Shown: in pieces, positions 21,911 through 34,787 of the stretch
Layout of the letters: the number at the start of each line of letters is the position of its first letter
How positions within the stretch are numbered: position 1 is the stretch's first letter
Assembly: GCA_018343915.1 (NCBI GenBank)
Contig: JABRWF010000007.1
Location: 1,488,001 to 1,552,000 of the forward strand
Reading direction: 5' to 3'
Length of the DNA stretch: 64,000 nucleotides
DNA from: Agroathelia rolfsii
Taxonomy: Eukaryota; Basidiomycota; Agaricomycetes; Amylocorticiales; Amylocorticiaceae
Notes under the pieces: model-generated
The model's input: only the letters and a program-made list of their open reading frames with translations
Told to the model about the DNA's origin: nothing
Databases searched by the model: none
Made by a program: the position numbers and the translations under genes

Positions 21911-24900
21911 ATGAGCTCAGAATCTCTTACTCAGAAATGGCTTAGGCAAAATATTGTCTCATACGATGACAAAGATCGTGTCTTTGCTGATATCGATGCT
22001 GTCCTCGCACGTCTCCCAACGCTCCGTCCCAAGTCAGATGTGTACAGTTCAGTCCGTTCACACTTATCTGTCGTCATGATTGTAATCGTCACAATTGTCT
22101 CTTACTGCTGCGCACAATCCATCCGAAAAAATAGCCTACGACGACGGTAGAACACAGCTACTGCTTTGTATACATGGCCTGCTGCCTATCTCGTATCGCC
22201 GCGCATCCTACAACATCCCAGTTGCCATATGGGTCCAAAGAGGCTATCCGCGTCAATCGCCCATTGCCTACGTCGTGCCTACACATGATATGCTAGTAAG
22301 ACCAGGTAGAAATGTCGATACTAACGGCCGCTGTCAGATGGAATATCTCCAACATTGGGAGCGCAAAGGAGAGGTATGATCTCCGCGGACGTATTGTCAT
22401 CTCACGAGTATGACAACAGTACTGATCTTTCCTCTTTCCATCCAGGCTTTCCATCTTACTGGTCTTGTACAGGCCATGCAGGAGGCCTTCTCGCGTGAAC
22501 CACCTGTGTATGCAAAACCAAAGCCCGCTGCAGCAACAGCTCGCGCAACTCCCCCACCGGCAGGGAGCTCTCCTGATTATACTGGACGGCCTCCTCCAGT
22601 ACCTTCGTCCTCTTCATCACCTTCTGTGGCTGTGACCCCTGCCTCTAATGAGCGCCCTGGCCTCCCCCCTAAACCGAGTACACACCCCGGACCCCTGCCA
22701 TTCCAGAATGTAAGCCTGACCGTCGATCGTTCACTGCTAAAAAAAAAAAAAACAGGAGCCGTATCTTGAACTTTTTTTGCTTTCGCATTTTCCTACGTCA
22801 TTTTGATGTATCACACAGGCCGCCCACCTGGCATCGAGGCCGCCTCCACCTGTACCTCAATATGCAGGGAGCCCCGCATACAGTCACCCGGCAACAACGT
22901 TGACGTCCAACGTCGCGTCTCCTTCCATTCCACCCACAGTACGAGACAATAGTAACAGCGGTAACGATCCACGCTTTTGGACTCCGCAGCCACCACCACC
23001 TCCACCTCCACCGCCGGCGCCTCCTGTTCATTCAATTGCGGCTCCGGCTTACCAGCCCAGCCCGCCAAATATTCTCAGCACCCAGGCACCTTACACACCA
23101 GTTGTTTCACCGCCAGCAGTCTCAGGATCTTTATCATACACACTTCACGGCAGTAATAGCGCCATACCTCACCCGTACACGCCTAATCACCAGCTCGCCG
23201 CAGCAACATCACCGACACCTGCACCCGCACTAGGTCTTTCACCGCCACCCGTGCATCCACCGTCTCATAGCCTATTAGACGATGACGATGACGATGCTAA
23301 CAATAGCCATATCGATCCGTCCAAGGTCGTCACGGCCGCAGCAGTACCACCGCGCCCACCTAATCCGGAGCTTCTGCGCCTACACGCCGCTGTGCACGCC
23401 AAAATTCAAAGCGAGCTTGCCACGCTGACGCACGCGATGAGCGCCGACGCGGAACGTCTGCGAGCGCACCAGGCGGACTTACTCGCGGGCGTACCCCTCA
23501 TCCAGGACGAGCGTGCACGGCTCGAAGCCGTGCGCGATGTGTGCCGGACCGTGAGCGGCCGGCTCGCGGATACAGTAGGTCAAGCGGAGCGGAATGTAGC
23601 CGAGCTTAGGAGAAAAGGTGAACCGGACGTGGATGAACTGGTGTGTTCGACGAGCATTGTGCATAACCAGTTGAGTTTATTCTATTTTATTTTATTATTA
23701 TTTTCTGATGGGAATCTGATGGTGGGGGTGAACATTGTCTTTTTTTTTCTTCTTCTTACCCTTCACACATATGTGTACCTCAGAATGATCAATCTTGTCG
23801 CCGAAGACAATGCAATCGAGGACGCTATCTATCATCTTCATCGCGCACTTAGCACAGGTAGAATCGACCTTGAGCGGTTTCTTCGTGTGAGTACGATTCT
23901 GTGTTCTCTCCGTTCTTTCATTCTTGCTTTGTTCGTTTGTTTCTTCTTTGAATATGTTTGGCCTCTCCGTATGCTAGCTCGCCTTTGAATCTTCACGCCA
24001 CATGCTCCGATTTAGCTCCCCTCGCCCCCGCGCTCTTCTACAGGCGCATGACTTCTTGAAACCCCCATTTTCTGGGCTTGTCCTTTCTTGATTAGACTCC
24101 TCAGTCGCCGCACATACATGCATGTAACGTGCGTCTCCTGGGTGGGTTATCCCTGTCTACTCAGACGCCGAGCAGGGACACGACAGGATGCCCACATGCC
24201 CACTGACCAAGTTTGGGCCGTGGCGCGAACCTGATAATGATGTTGGCCGGTCTCTTCGGCCATCTTTATTCTTCTTTCGTTCTTTATTTCCTTCCTTTCT
24301 ATTCCCCTTCTGGCTTCTAGGCTCTATATTGATGGCGATGGTGATGATTATGAACTGGCCTTGTGTGTGGAGGTGTGGAGGATTACATGTATTCTTTAGG
24401 CCGCTCTTCTGTCTCTCTTTCAAGAGCTGTATTTGTCCTGCCACCCCCTTCTTTCCGGCGGTCTCGGTCTTCGTGATGGACGAAATGATGATGATGATAA
24501 ACTAAGACAACAATCGTCGTACGTGGATTGCACATCGGGGGTGAAAGCGTTAAAGGAGGGTATGATTGTCATTCTGTTTCGACATGATCTAGACACGTCA
24601 CGAGGGAAATACTTCCTGCTTGTCTCTATTTTGTGTTCATCGGGGTTGATTTGTGCGTGGATGCACGCGCGTGCGGCACATGTGTCTGATTTTCTTCCGC
24701 TCCCGTGACTTCCATTCTACATGAACTCTCTTTTCATATCTCGACTACCATCTATGCGTGCCGCTCCCTCCCCGCTTCACACCCTGTCTGCCCGTCAATG
24801 AAGACAATGCTTCATTAATACATCGACACAATCTTTCGATCTTGTCACGAGTGTATTTCTGGGATCGACAGTGTTTCCATTTGTTCTTGGCTTGTCTTTT

Positions 24901-25291
24901 TTTTTTTTTCTTCTTTTTTGGGATAAAATCGATCCTGCTAAGCCTTCCCCTCCTTTCCGCTCCCTTCGGTCAATATTTTTTTTTCTGATCCCCGCTTCCC
25001 TTTCTTCTTGCATTGCTATATTGATGACGAGGATCATCCTATACCAAGTGCGGCGTCTTATATACATACACACCCGCTTCCGAGCCTTTCGTTCATTTTC
25101 TCATTTGATGTTTATGCATTCAATGGTCTCACTCTACCTATTCTAACTCATGCTTACTTTTTTTTGAACTTCGATAGACCACCCGCGTACTTGCAGAAGA
25201 ACAATTCATGAAGCGCGCTCTGATGGAAAAGATTCAACAAGGGCTCCCCGGCGGTCCCGCTTCCTCCTATTCTATGGGTGGCCCTGGATGA
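21911..25291 (+). CDS. VPS23: ESCRT-I subunit VPS23/TSG101
   Basis: Ubiquitin-binding ESCRT-I subunit that sorts cargo into multivesicular endosomes. Six exons (21911-22046, 22135-22373, 22446-22709, 22819-23669, 23784-23886, 25178-25291) encode 568 residues. The N-terminal UEV domain (about 1-150) shows DDGRTQLLLCIHGLLPISYR, YNIPVAIWVQRGYPRQSPIA, YVVPTHDMLVRPGRNVDTNG. A Pro-rich linker of about 220 residues follows, including a run of nine prolines. Then comes a coiled coil around 395-470. The steadiness box starts DELVCSTSIVHNQMINLVAE with DNAIEDAIYHLHRALSTG, IDLERFLR, and ends in the last exon with RVLAEEQFMKRALMEKIQQG. The last intron is 1,291 nt, about twenty times its neighbours, and splits the steadiness box. 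Confidence 0.93.
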
Positions 25292-28200
25292 TGATGGGCA
25301 ACGATCGAATGTACTTGTTTGCATGCATATACATCGTCATGATGCTGCGGGCTTGTATACGTATCACCAATGAGATAATATTAATATCGAGGCATTGTAG
25401 TCGTAAATCATGGGATTGTACCCATGACTTCTTTCATCACCTTCGAGTTTAGTCCAGATATGCAACTTTTAGTATTTTGAACTACGAGATTAGTACAGTG
25501 CTATTTGCATACTATCCAAATTTCTATGGATAATGATACCGACACCGACTCGGATGCCGATGCGGCGTATTTGAAGTGTACAATAGTGAATATTGAATAG
25601 CAAGTAGAAGATGATCAGCATGCATACATCGTGCGTCGGAAAGATCGACCCTGCCATTATGTTGTAGTTGCCTATATGTTACTACTAGAAGGATCAAATC
25701 CATGGATGTGATTCGGTCATGGTCTTCTCGCATTGTTACTAGCACTCCACGCCATCAATCAGGCGCACCTAGAGGTGTCCGGCCATCACGCACGCTAACT
25801 GGACGTGGTACATCAAGGAGCCCTCAAGAGAGGACATATGTATTGATACCGTATAGCATGTACCGGACTGGGTTAGCAACGATATTGGCATTAATGCTAT
25901 ATCTGCGTTATTATTGCTACTAGCAACGGAACATTGTACGTTGCGTTCAACGCGGCATCATCATTAGATCACGTACCGAACTTTCGTCTTTTTTTGACTT
26001 GATAAAATCATCCGAGGCAGGGCTGAGCCGAAACAAGCCTCGAAAATTTCAGGCTGGTGTTGCTGTTGAAGCAGGCTACATGCCTGTACTAGTATAGTAT
26101 GGCATATACGCGTATACAATGTTCCTCATGAGCGCCCTGCTGCCGGCGTCTATAGGCACGAAACATATCCAAAAAAAGTAGCATGTACTGGTATATTTAC
26201 GTATATGGTATGTTATTCCTGCCAGGGTGTGTGAGTGACAATGTTAAATAGGCATTATCTTTAAAATGTATTGTAGTTCACATCTAATAATGTATCGTCC
26301 GTGTTCAACGGCGCAAGGAACAAGGTGGCGTATGTAATATTTCCAGCTGGCAACGTATGTATTTTTTTGACATGCTATATGTACAATACAAAAAAATGAA
26401 TTTGTATAGCCTAAGGGTAGTACGTAATTACCAGGCGTTTCCCCCCTCTTTCATGACAGGATTGCTAATCACAGTCAGATGATGTGCAAATACTGTGCGT
26501 GTTGCGCAGCACCAAGTATTTTTAAGTCACTAATGTAGTTGTTCTTCTATAGTACTACCATGCAGGACAAAAACCAAGTGTAGTTCCGTGCTTTGTTCCG
26601 CAACTTTTGACATCCCAGTCGGCATCCGACTCTACTTATGAACTGTGACTAAATCTGAACTGTTCCGGTCAGCTTGTTTTGTCACAGACACGCGCGACAC
26701 CCACGGACCAAGCATTTCATACCGCATGGTTTTGTGGAACCCGGCGTCAGCTTGGCCGGGTTCAAGACTTCGAGTTGAAGACAAAGTCCCTGAAAGGAGC
26801 CCAAGACGGCCGGTCAGAAGAGAGAAGAGGATTCCTCTTCGAAAGAAGTGCCAGTGGAAGACGAAGACGGACCCTGAGCGCACTTTTCATTAATTGTGTC
26901 AGCACATGCGTTCAGCTTCATTTGGAGACCAATTTGGACTGAACTGACCTGTTGACAGGCTGGCCAAGCAACCGGTAGGTTATCCCATTATGGAAACAAT
27001 GGCCCCAAGTTTGAGGGTGGTTAATATTTGGACCCGGCCCACATTTGTGGTGCAGTATACCGGCGTTTGTAGTAAAGTATGTATACGCAGTCTCATCTCT
27101 CATGTGTTGTATGCTGAATTAAGTTTGTATCGGCCATTTTCGGTTTGATTGATTGGGAATAATAACTAAACTGAAGACTACGCTACATGTACATACGTGG
27201 ATGATTAGTCACACCTATGTCAGCGACTCCGTTGATAGTAAAAATAAGCGCCTTTACTTTTTTTTTTTTTCTCAGCATCTCTTTTTTGCGTATAATATCC
27301 ATCATGATCGAAGGAACCATGATCTTCATCTAATGGCTAGCTATTAAGAGCAAGAAGAAAAGACGAAGGAACACAAGCAGATGGAGACGCGAAGGGGGAT
27401 TTGAACCCGCCGGCCGGTTTCTTTTTTAAGTAGGCCTTGACATCTGGGGGTATTAAGCCGCGGCGACTTGGGTCCAGCCAGTGTCCAGCCCTTGCAAGCT
27501 GTTGTCGCGTGTGTGACTTGACTATTACTTCCTGTACCCTCTTCACTACAAGCATGCCTGTGACATTTCGTTCTCGACCAAGGACAAACAGGTTGGACCC
27601 CAGCCCAAGGGGGTCTAGATACAGCTTCCAGAGTCTGTAAGCGAATTGAGGGGGCAAACCCTCTCCCTGAACTTATGATGCAGTGCCAAACGTACCTACT
27701 ACAGGTGTTACTGCAACCCCAATTGTATATACTACACCAAAGAGGATATAGGTATCGAGCCTTGAAAAGAAAAAGGAAGTCTATTTGTGTTTCGCATGAC
27801 GTTACATGTGCTCAGATGACAGGCATCCTAATAAGTCATCGTCTCTCAGGGGAACCCTTGTCCTTGGTCTGTATTGTTCTATTGCCAATCGCAATTGTTG
27901 CGGAGGTTGTAAGCAGGTGGGCAGTGTCTTACTCTGATTCCGATCCGGAGTGAGACAGCAACGACAGGTAGCACGCGCAAATTAGGATAGACGAACTCCT
28001 GCTGCGCATGTGGAGAAAGAAATGAGAGGGGTGCATGCCGCAAGTAATATCGTCGATTCGAAGAAGCATACAGTTATCACTCCCATCAGGTTCCGTTGCA
28101 AGCATCGGGAAAATTAATAGATATGCACTGCAATAAATACTCATGACACTGTATAATATTGCGCCTGAAGTGTAATATTTACGTGTATTACAGCTTATCT

Positions 28201-29169
28201 GTGCTTCTGCGATAGGACTGGGTATACTGGCATCAACTTTCCAAAAAAGGACGCAATACGGCAAGCCATACTAAATGGGCAAGAGGGGACCCGCATGATC
28301 ACAATGAGATCCCTCAGCTGATTTCCTGCCCCTTGATTGATCAACAGCGCTTGCGAAAGAAGAGGGCAGGGGAAGACTGGGAGGCTTCTCTGTTGCAAGG
28401 GCGATAGAAAGAGGGGATACACTCTGTTTCTTACCGGTCCTGTGGGCCCGCATGACCCCAAACGTACGTCGAAGGTGCCGAGAGAAATCAAATAAAGGAA
28501 CTGACTCGATTCAGAACCAGACTCAGAGAAGTTGGATGGCGTCGGTAGACCACCGGTTTCGGTTTTAACTTGAATCCAATCACTGAGTTCTATCTCTTCT
28601 TGTACACCCTCTTATTTGGTTGTTAACCCTTTCTGCTCAAAACGCTCTTCCAAGCTTCCTTGGCGCTGCGTCGTGCGGTGTCTAGACAATCCAGTTCAAA
28701 CACCAATTGTAATCTACTCTTTTTAGAAGCAGAAATGCGTCAGTCAACATCATGACCACATTGTTGCATCAAGATCACCAGAACAAATCAACTCTCGATG
28801 AGAGCCTGACTCACAGCTGGGCAGCGGCTGTCCGGTCCGAATGAGCGCTCTTTGTGCGCCAATTTCACTCTACAGCCGACTATTCGTTCGCTTTGCGCTT
28901 TGCGCGCTATGACTCGGAGCACTGATGAGGCGATTAGCGCTTGAGAATAAATCCATCAAGCCATCTTTTTTTTTTAATACTGATATTCGGACTTCCGTAG
29001 GTCTCGTAAATGCCGTGAAAGAAAAACAGGACAAGGGGTATTTACAACCAGCGATCACTGCATCAATCAACCAAGATAGGGAGTGAAAGGGCCACAAAAA
29101 TCAAACCAAAAAAGAAATTACGGATATTCTTCCCCTCTTCCCCATATATTTCTCGGGTGGCACAGCTAA
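25292..29169. other. 3.9 kb region without a recognisable gene
   Basis: Between VPS23 and SRC1. Only short frames up to 111 codons, none with a domain I recognise, and no long repeat, LTR or transposase remnant that I could see. A minus-strand frame at 27337-27657 (106 codons) is Arg/Lys/Leu-rich and unassigned. A GGTTCAAATCC string on the minus strand near 27397-27407 resembles a tRNA B box, but no cloverleaf can be drawn around it. Confidence 0.45.
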
Positions 29170-31045
29170 TTATGGCGTTTGCGGCGTAGTCTCTCCTGCG
29201 TTGACGGGCGACGACATTACTGTTCGGTACCCAGTTGCTCCTCCTCCGCCGACCCATCTCCAGACGCGCAGCTCATCTCCACCAGGCACCTCCTCCAGAT
29301 TCGTGCGCACGTTTGCGTTGCCCTCCACGACGCTCTCGACACGTGCCCAGAGTCGCTGACGCGCTTTGACGGAGTGTTCTTCGCTCAGCACGGCATCGCG
29401 CAGCTGCAGCGAAGACAGGTATGGGCGCGTGGTCTCCACCGGATCGGCGTGGTACGCCAGCTCTTGGTTCCGGAGCATATCGAGCGCGATTTGCACCAGC
29501 TTAGCTACCTTTTTGTTCTCCACCTGACGAGACTGTCTTTGCAAGCGCGCGGCGTACAAACCGACCAAACCGAGTAGGACGCCTGTTACATACAGGAACA
29601 TCGGACCGGACGCAGAAGAATAAAAAAATCGGTGCATGTAAAAATGTAAAAGGAAAAGGTCAAGTGGTCAGTCACAAGTTGATCGCATCGTCGAGTACGT
29701 GATCGAGCCAAGAGCAAAAAGGCAATGGGGAGGAGAAAAGAAAGTTACTGACTTATTACAGTCGATCGCCATTCCATCCAAACATTCCGCCCCTTCACCG
29801 TTAGAGAGCAGGTCCATGTCAATTCCGGTGTCGTGTGAGCAATGTAGCGATTTCCTCTATTGGACCATATACAAACACAGCATCCATCGAAAACAGTCAG
29901 ACGGGTCTGCTGATCCTCTCACATGATGGTTGATCGGAGACGTACCCGGAATCCTCGCCAATGAAAACACTGCCTAAGTGTACCAGTTCCTGAACAGCTT
30001 CGTTGAATGTGTCGTCATATGTGGTTAACAATTGAGGCTGTATATCCGATCCGGATCGACGGAGAGAGGGGGGAGAGAAGATAAGCTCATTAGTAATCTT
30101 ATCCCATTTAGGCGTGACAGCAATCGCAGCTGTAAGGAACCGCGACGTACCACATTCTTGGGTCTCAAAAAATCCTTTAGGCTTTGGAGCGACACGCCCC
30201 ACCGTTTTGCCTCTCCACCGTCGGCGTCTCGGATGAACGAGACGAACGCCGACTCGCAGAGACGCTGTCCCCGCTGCTGCGCCAGCCAAGCGTCCATGGC
30301 CTTGGCCAGTGATCCGATGTTCCTCTTTCGGCGCGGGTCCGCAATGCATCGAGGGGGTAGCGCCACAGGCCCGAGACCGGGCAGACCATCCAGCGCGCCC
30401 GTGATCAAGCGCCAAGCTACGTCCGAGGGTGAAGTCGACGGAGAAAGCGACGACAATGGCACAACATAGGACGTATTTGGATGGGCAGACAATAAGAACA
30501 GCAGTGGATGCGGCCGCAGTAAATACCCCGTGTCACAAGTGACGCTGTGGGGGGTACACTGGGCATGTTCTGGGCAAGGCGTACACGATGATGGATGCGG
30601 GATTGGGATGAGCGCAGGAGGCGGGCATGGCGTTTGATCTTGCTCTACTCCAGGCGTCGCCGAAGGTAGGTAGAGTAGTGTGCGGTTCTCGAGATTACAT
30701 GCTTCCTCCGCTGCCCATCTAATTTTGGCGTTTTCGAGGAGTTGATTGGTAAACGAACCAGTCTCACAGTAGCCCAAAGAAGCCGAATCTTGCTTGTATG
30801 ACCAGACACCCACGGAGCAAACAGCCAGAATGAGAGTAGTGCATACACGGAGCCACACGGGCGTGCCATGAGGTACAGATAATGAAGAGATAGTTTCGGA
30901 TTCTTGATCCAAAGTGGCTAGCGTCGTGTCGGTAGAGACATCCGGATCTTCGTCAGCTTGGACCACTGCTACTTCCTGACGTACTACTGGAACTAGTTCC
31001 GATTCTACCGGTCCAGCCTCCAGAGATTGTTTTAGCGCTGCTAGC

Positions 31046-31076
<31 letters not shown>

Positions 31077-32252
31077 TATCATTATCGTTGTCATCGTGAG
31101 CTATGTCAATTATTTCTGGGATGGGACTTGGTTTGCGGATGACAGGGGTTGTCGATTTTTTGGGCGAGGGCGTTAGATCATACTTAAGAGGTAATATCTT
31201 AGCTCTTTGGGCCTGTAGCACTTGAGCTGGAAGTTCTGGTTCAAACTTGGACTCTGGAGGAGACTGCTGTGTTATTCTTAGCGGACGTGTTGGGGACGAG
31301 AGGGGAGACGATGTCTCCGGTGGGGCAGAGGTGGCTTTGAATGGAGTTTTGCGAGGAATAACCGAGCTTCTGCGTACGCTGCGCGCTTTGGCTGGTGTGG
31401 GCTTTACGGGTGAGCTGGATTCTGCACCAGACTGGAATATGTTGTTATCCTCCCAGCCGCTATCCACCTGTCATAAAGGTCTGTTGAGTACAGCGGAGAA
31501 ACCAAAACGGAGTATGGACAAACCTCAGAAATGCGACGTGATTGAGTGGCAGCATCCTTAGACTAAAGGATGATCGATAAGATGGCCAATGCAGTATATA
31601 AATGTAAACATACTCCTTTCTTGCTCCTGCCGACCTTTCGAACGGGGAGTGTTTCTTCCTCTGGCTCACTTTCTTCTGCAATTCCAGTTGGGAAAGTGGG
31701 TTTGGATGCGGCTAGCCTATTTCTCTCTAAACTAGGCTGGGCGGAGGACCTCCTTCGCTTTGGCTGAGAAAAAGCGCCGGTCAATATACAGAGATAACGA
31801 AAATGTGCAAGAATAGCATACTGGTTCGGGGCGCGACGTAGTGGCGACGTCTGACTCTGCCTCTTGAGACGGAGCACGAGATGATCTGCGAGAAGACCTC
31901 CTGGGCGCTGGTGGCTGCATTCATTCGGGCGAATAAGCACGATACACCAACAATACACAAGTACCCTAATCACCTGAGACAATGGCAATCCCGTAACACC
32001 ATCACGAATGCCATCGTCGCTGGCAACACTACTCTCCCTAGCGAGCCTCTGAGCCTTTAGCTTCCTGTTATTGGCTTTGATCTCATCGTTGAAGACCTGA
32101 ACGAGCTTGCTCTTTGTATGCGGTGTTGGATATTTGACATTGTGGAATCCGAACACGCCGAGTAATTGAGAAATGGTAAGTGTGGAAGGGTCGAAGTCAT
32201 CATTGAGATATTCTCCAAGGCTTATCACTTGAGCAGCGGATAGGCGCGACAT
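29170..32252 (-). CDS. SRC1: inner nuclear membrane protein Src1/Heh1 (HeH + MSC domains)
   Basis: LEM-like protein of the inner nuclear membrane that tethers chromatin. Seven exons (31974-32252, 31822-31914, 31614-31763, 30151-31467, 29946-30037, 29753-29856, 29170-29582) encode 815 residues. The N-terminal HeH-type segment (about 1-60) contains LTISQLLGVFGFHNVKYP. A basic RRSSRRSSRAPS and KRRRSS region may act as a nuclear localisation signal. A poly-Asp stretch comes next, then a membrane segment near 380-400 (WLRVCTTLILAVCSVGVW). The lumenal part has conserved cysteines (PHPSSCTPCPEHAQC, TCDTGYLLRPHPLLF). A second membrane segment (VISVLLGLVGLYAA) precedes the Man1/Src1 C-terminal domain (LQLRDAVLSEEHSVKARQRL, VVEGNANVRTNLEEV, ELRVWRWVG). 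Phase-compatible splicing supports the whole chain. Confidence 0.93.
31046..31096. repeat. ATC/ATT microsatellite encoding poly-Asp/Asn in SRC1
   Basis: On the minus strand this reads GAT/AAT repeats in frame, giving a run of about nine Asp preceded by alternating Asp-Asn. Replication slippage here would change length without breaking frame. Confidence 0.85.
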
Positions 32253-32659
32253 TGTTATTGGCCGCGAATTGCCCAGATAGTGAACGGGTCAGAAAGAACG
32301 GCTGTGCGTAGTGTTGGTCCTGGTGCAAAAAGAAGCGAGGCCATTACGTCGTGTCACACGTCACACCCTCTAGCAGCAACGCGTGATCAACGTGTAAATT
32401 CTATTCAGTCTGGATCACAATTCCATGTACATTCAAGCAATGATAACAAGTAATTGTATATAGATATATGCCATTCTCTTTTCTTTTCAATTTTTTATTG
32501 GACATAGCACCGCTATAATTAACAGATTTTACAGGTCAGTGTCAACTTGAACTTGTTTACGGCTTGATAAATACGATGCATGTGAAGACTAGTATTCCAT
32601 GGTGTTTCGATTGTTTAGGTTTTCACAAAGGGACAGTGTTACCAATAGTAGTTGATTGT
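32253..32659. other. intergenic region, SRC1 promoter / SQR 3' flank
   Basis: Head-to-tail spacing of about 0.4 kb. Nothing specific recognised. Confidence 0.5.
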
Positions 32660-34470
32660 TTAGGAGGGAACCACTTTTGGCTTCGACAGCAAGTTGCGAC
32701 CGAACCACGACCCTTGAGTCTAGAACATTAACATCGTTGTCAGCAGATGTCAATAAATTCTCAGGGAATGAGTCGGCATTACCATGAAGTTAAAGTATGC
32801 CCATGGGAATACATCCTTCTTAAGGTGGTAGAAGAGCCTAGAGCAAAAGACCTGGGTTTCAGTAGGAATGAGGAGACAGAAAGCGTTGACCGACCTGTTA
32901 GGCTTGGATTGATCGCCGAGCACGTCAGCGAAAGTCTCATCTGGCACAAGGCCATACTTGAACTCGGCAAGCATGAGCTCTCCGTATCCAGTGAGCAGCT
33001 GGAATGATGATATTAGTCAAAAAAGAGTGAAGAAAAAAAAAAAACGAAAAAAAGACTCGTACAGGGCAGCTGGTATATCCAGTATAGGAAGCGTTTCCCA
33101 CTTTACCAGTGTCTAACTTCTGGTACAGATTTTCTGTTAAAACCGGCGCCTGGGCTGTGATGGCAGCAGCTGTTTTGCTTGTAGGCAAAGATGAACAGTC
33201 ACCTGTGAAAAATGAGAAAGGATGATAAAGGCGAAGTTGGTCCTGTACATACCAAGGGCAAAGATGTTGGAAAACTCCGGATTGACATGTTGCAAAGTAT
33301 GCTGATCGACTTGCACCCATCCAGCAGCGTCAACGATAGGAGACTTTTTCAGGACCTCAAGAGGGCCCATAGGAGGTGTTGCGTGTAACAAGGTGTAATC
33401 AACATCTACAGTTGATCCGTCATTGCGCTTGAATGTTGCTTTACGGTTGCCGGAGTCAACGGAAATGAGATTGTGCTGGAAGTGTCCGCCTACACCACGC
33501 TCAACACGTAGCTTTTCCAGCGCATCGGAGTATTTCTTCACGGAAAACATGGTAGGCATACCCGAGTAGAAATCTACGCTGATATTTTGTCCACGATTGG
33601 TTGTGCGGAATCGGTCCCGGGCCATCCACATGATCTTTTGAGGTGCTATCGAGATCCCGGTATCAGCATGCTATGCCGTTTCATGAACGTGATGCAATCT
33701 CATGTTACCTCCGGCACACTTGATGATCCCAGCGGGTTGAGTAAAGACGGCCTTGCCAGAGCGTAGTCCTTCAATATCACTCCATACTTTGTCGCACGTT
33801 TCGTACGAGTAAATGGAGGACACGCCGGAAGCCGGATCAGCGAGGGCTTTGGATAGGCCCGGAATGCTGTCCCAGTTGGTCTGGAGACCCGTCGCAACGA
33901 CAAGGGCGTCGTAACTGACTGTCCTTCCGGAGTTTGTGGTCACTGCGGATGTTGTCGGAGAGAACGAGCTAACATTCTCCGGGATGTGTGCAATGTGAGA
34001 GGGTATTAAGGAGGACAGTGGCCGACGAAGAGTATCTTTTCTCTTCAAGCCGGCTCCGACCAGGGTCCTGGAGTTTCATGTGAGTGTGTAAGTAAGTTTT
34101 AACAGTTATAGGCATCCATACCAGCCTGGCTATAATTTCATTTGTCAATGTCAGATATAACTAATCGGATTAAGGCTTGCATGCACTCACCTGATAGTTG
34201 TGAAACTCCGCAGAATCGAGGATGGCAATATCGCCATCTGCGAGGCTCTTGCCTTCCTCGCTAAAGCGATTGTAAATTTGGTTGGCGACGGAGAGACCTC
34301 CAGAGCCTGGGATGGGATGTTTGAGCAGGCCTGTTACTATGTAAGAATCCCGAGCGCATACCTCCTCCAATGACAAGAACTTTGTACTTGTCCTTGGAAA
34401 CTGCTGAAGTGCTAGCAAAGCGTGATCCAGCAGTTGCGGACAGCAAGACTCTACGAGAAGCAGATAACAT
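32660..34470 (-). CDS. SQR: mitochondrial sulfide:quinone oxidoreductase
   Basis: FAD flavoprotein oxidising sulfide and passing electrons to ubiquinone in the mitochondrial inner membrane (S. pombe Hmt2 type). Nine exons (34362-34470, 34191-34306, 34122-34129, 33709-34067, 33253-33645, 33063-33202, 32895-32998, 32783-32837, 32660-32719) give 447 residues, the family size. The start MLSASRRVLLSATAGSRFAS is an Arg/Ser-rich mitochondrial presequence. Motifs: VIGGGSGGLSVANQI (FAD dinucleotide-binding), EFHNYQPGWTLVGAGLK, SYDALVVATGLQ, IIKCAGAPQKI with a likely redox Cys, FALGDCSSLPTSKTAA (second FAD site), YTGYTSCP with a conserved Cys, and DQSKPNRLFYHLKKDVFPW. The 3rd exon is only 8 nt; without it the PGW of HNYQPGWTLVG is lost and the frame breaks. 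Alternative upstream TTG starts exist, but ATG 34470 fits the presequence. Confidence 0.93.
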
Positions 34471-34787
34471 GGCGTATTGAGAGAAACCCACCAAATTATC
34501 CAGCTGAATGAATGAATGCTTTCCTCAGCCGGTTTCTCACTATTCCGTCATGCTTGCGAGGCCAGTGATTACGTCATCCGGAAGTATACCATGCCGCAAT
34601 CGCATCAGTGATCCATTGGCGTCTGATTTGAAGGCACAATAACCACACCCATAGCCACCGACGACGACGACGACTTGGGCCGTTGCTACCAACTTCCCAT
34701 TCTCTCTTCTGCTTTCACACAAGCACTCCCAGCTGGTCTGGCTAGTTTGTCCGGTGTACATAGAATTCTTCATTCATTTTATACACG

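Noticed and set aside
24200..25050. Box C/D snoRNA inside the long VPS23 intron (several TGATGA strings)
   Set aside because: No D box (CTGA) at a suitable distance and no terminal stem; TGATGA repeats are common throughout this sequence.
27385..27490. Possible tRNA on the minus strand (GGTTCAAATCC B-box-like string followed by CTCCA)
   Set aside because: The T stem does not pair properly, no matching 5' acceptor strand or A box lies upstream, and the string sits in a longer open frame.
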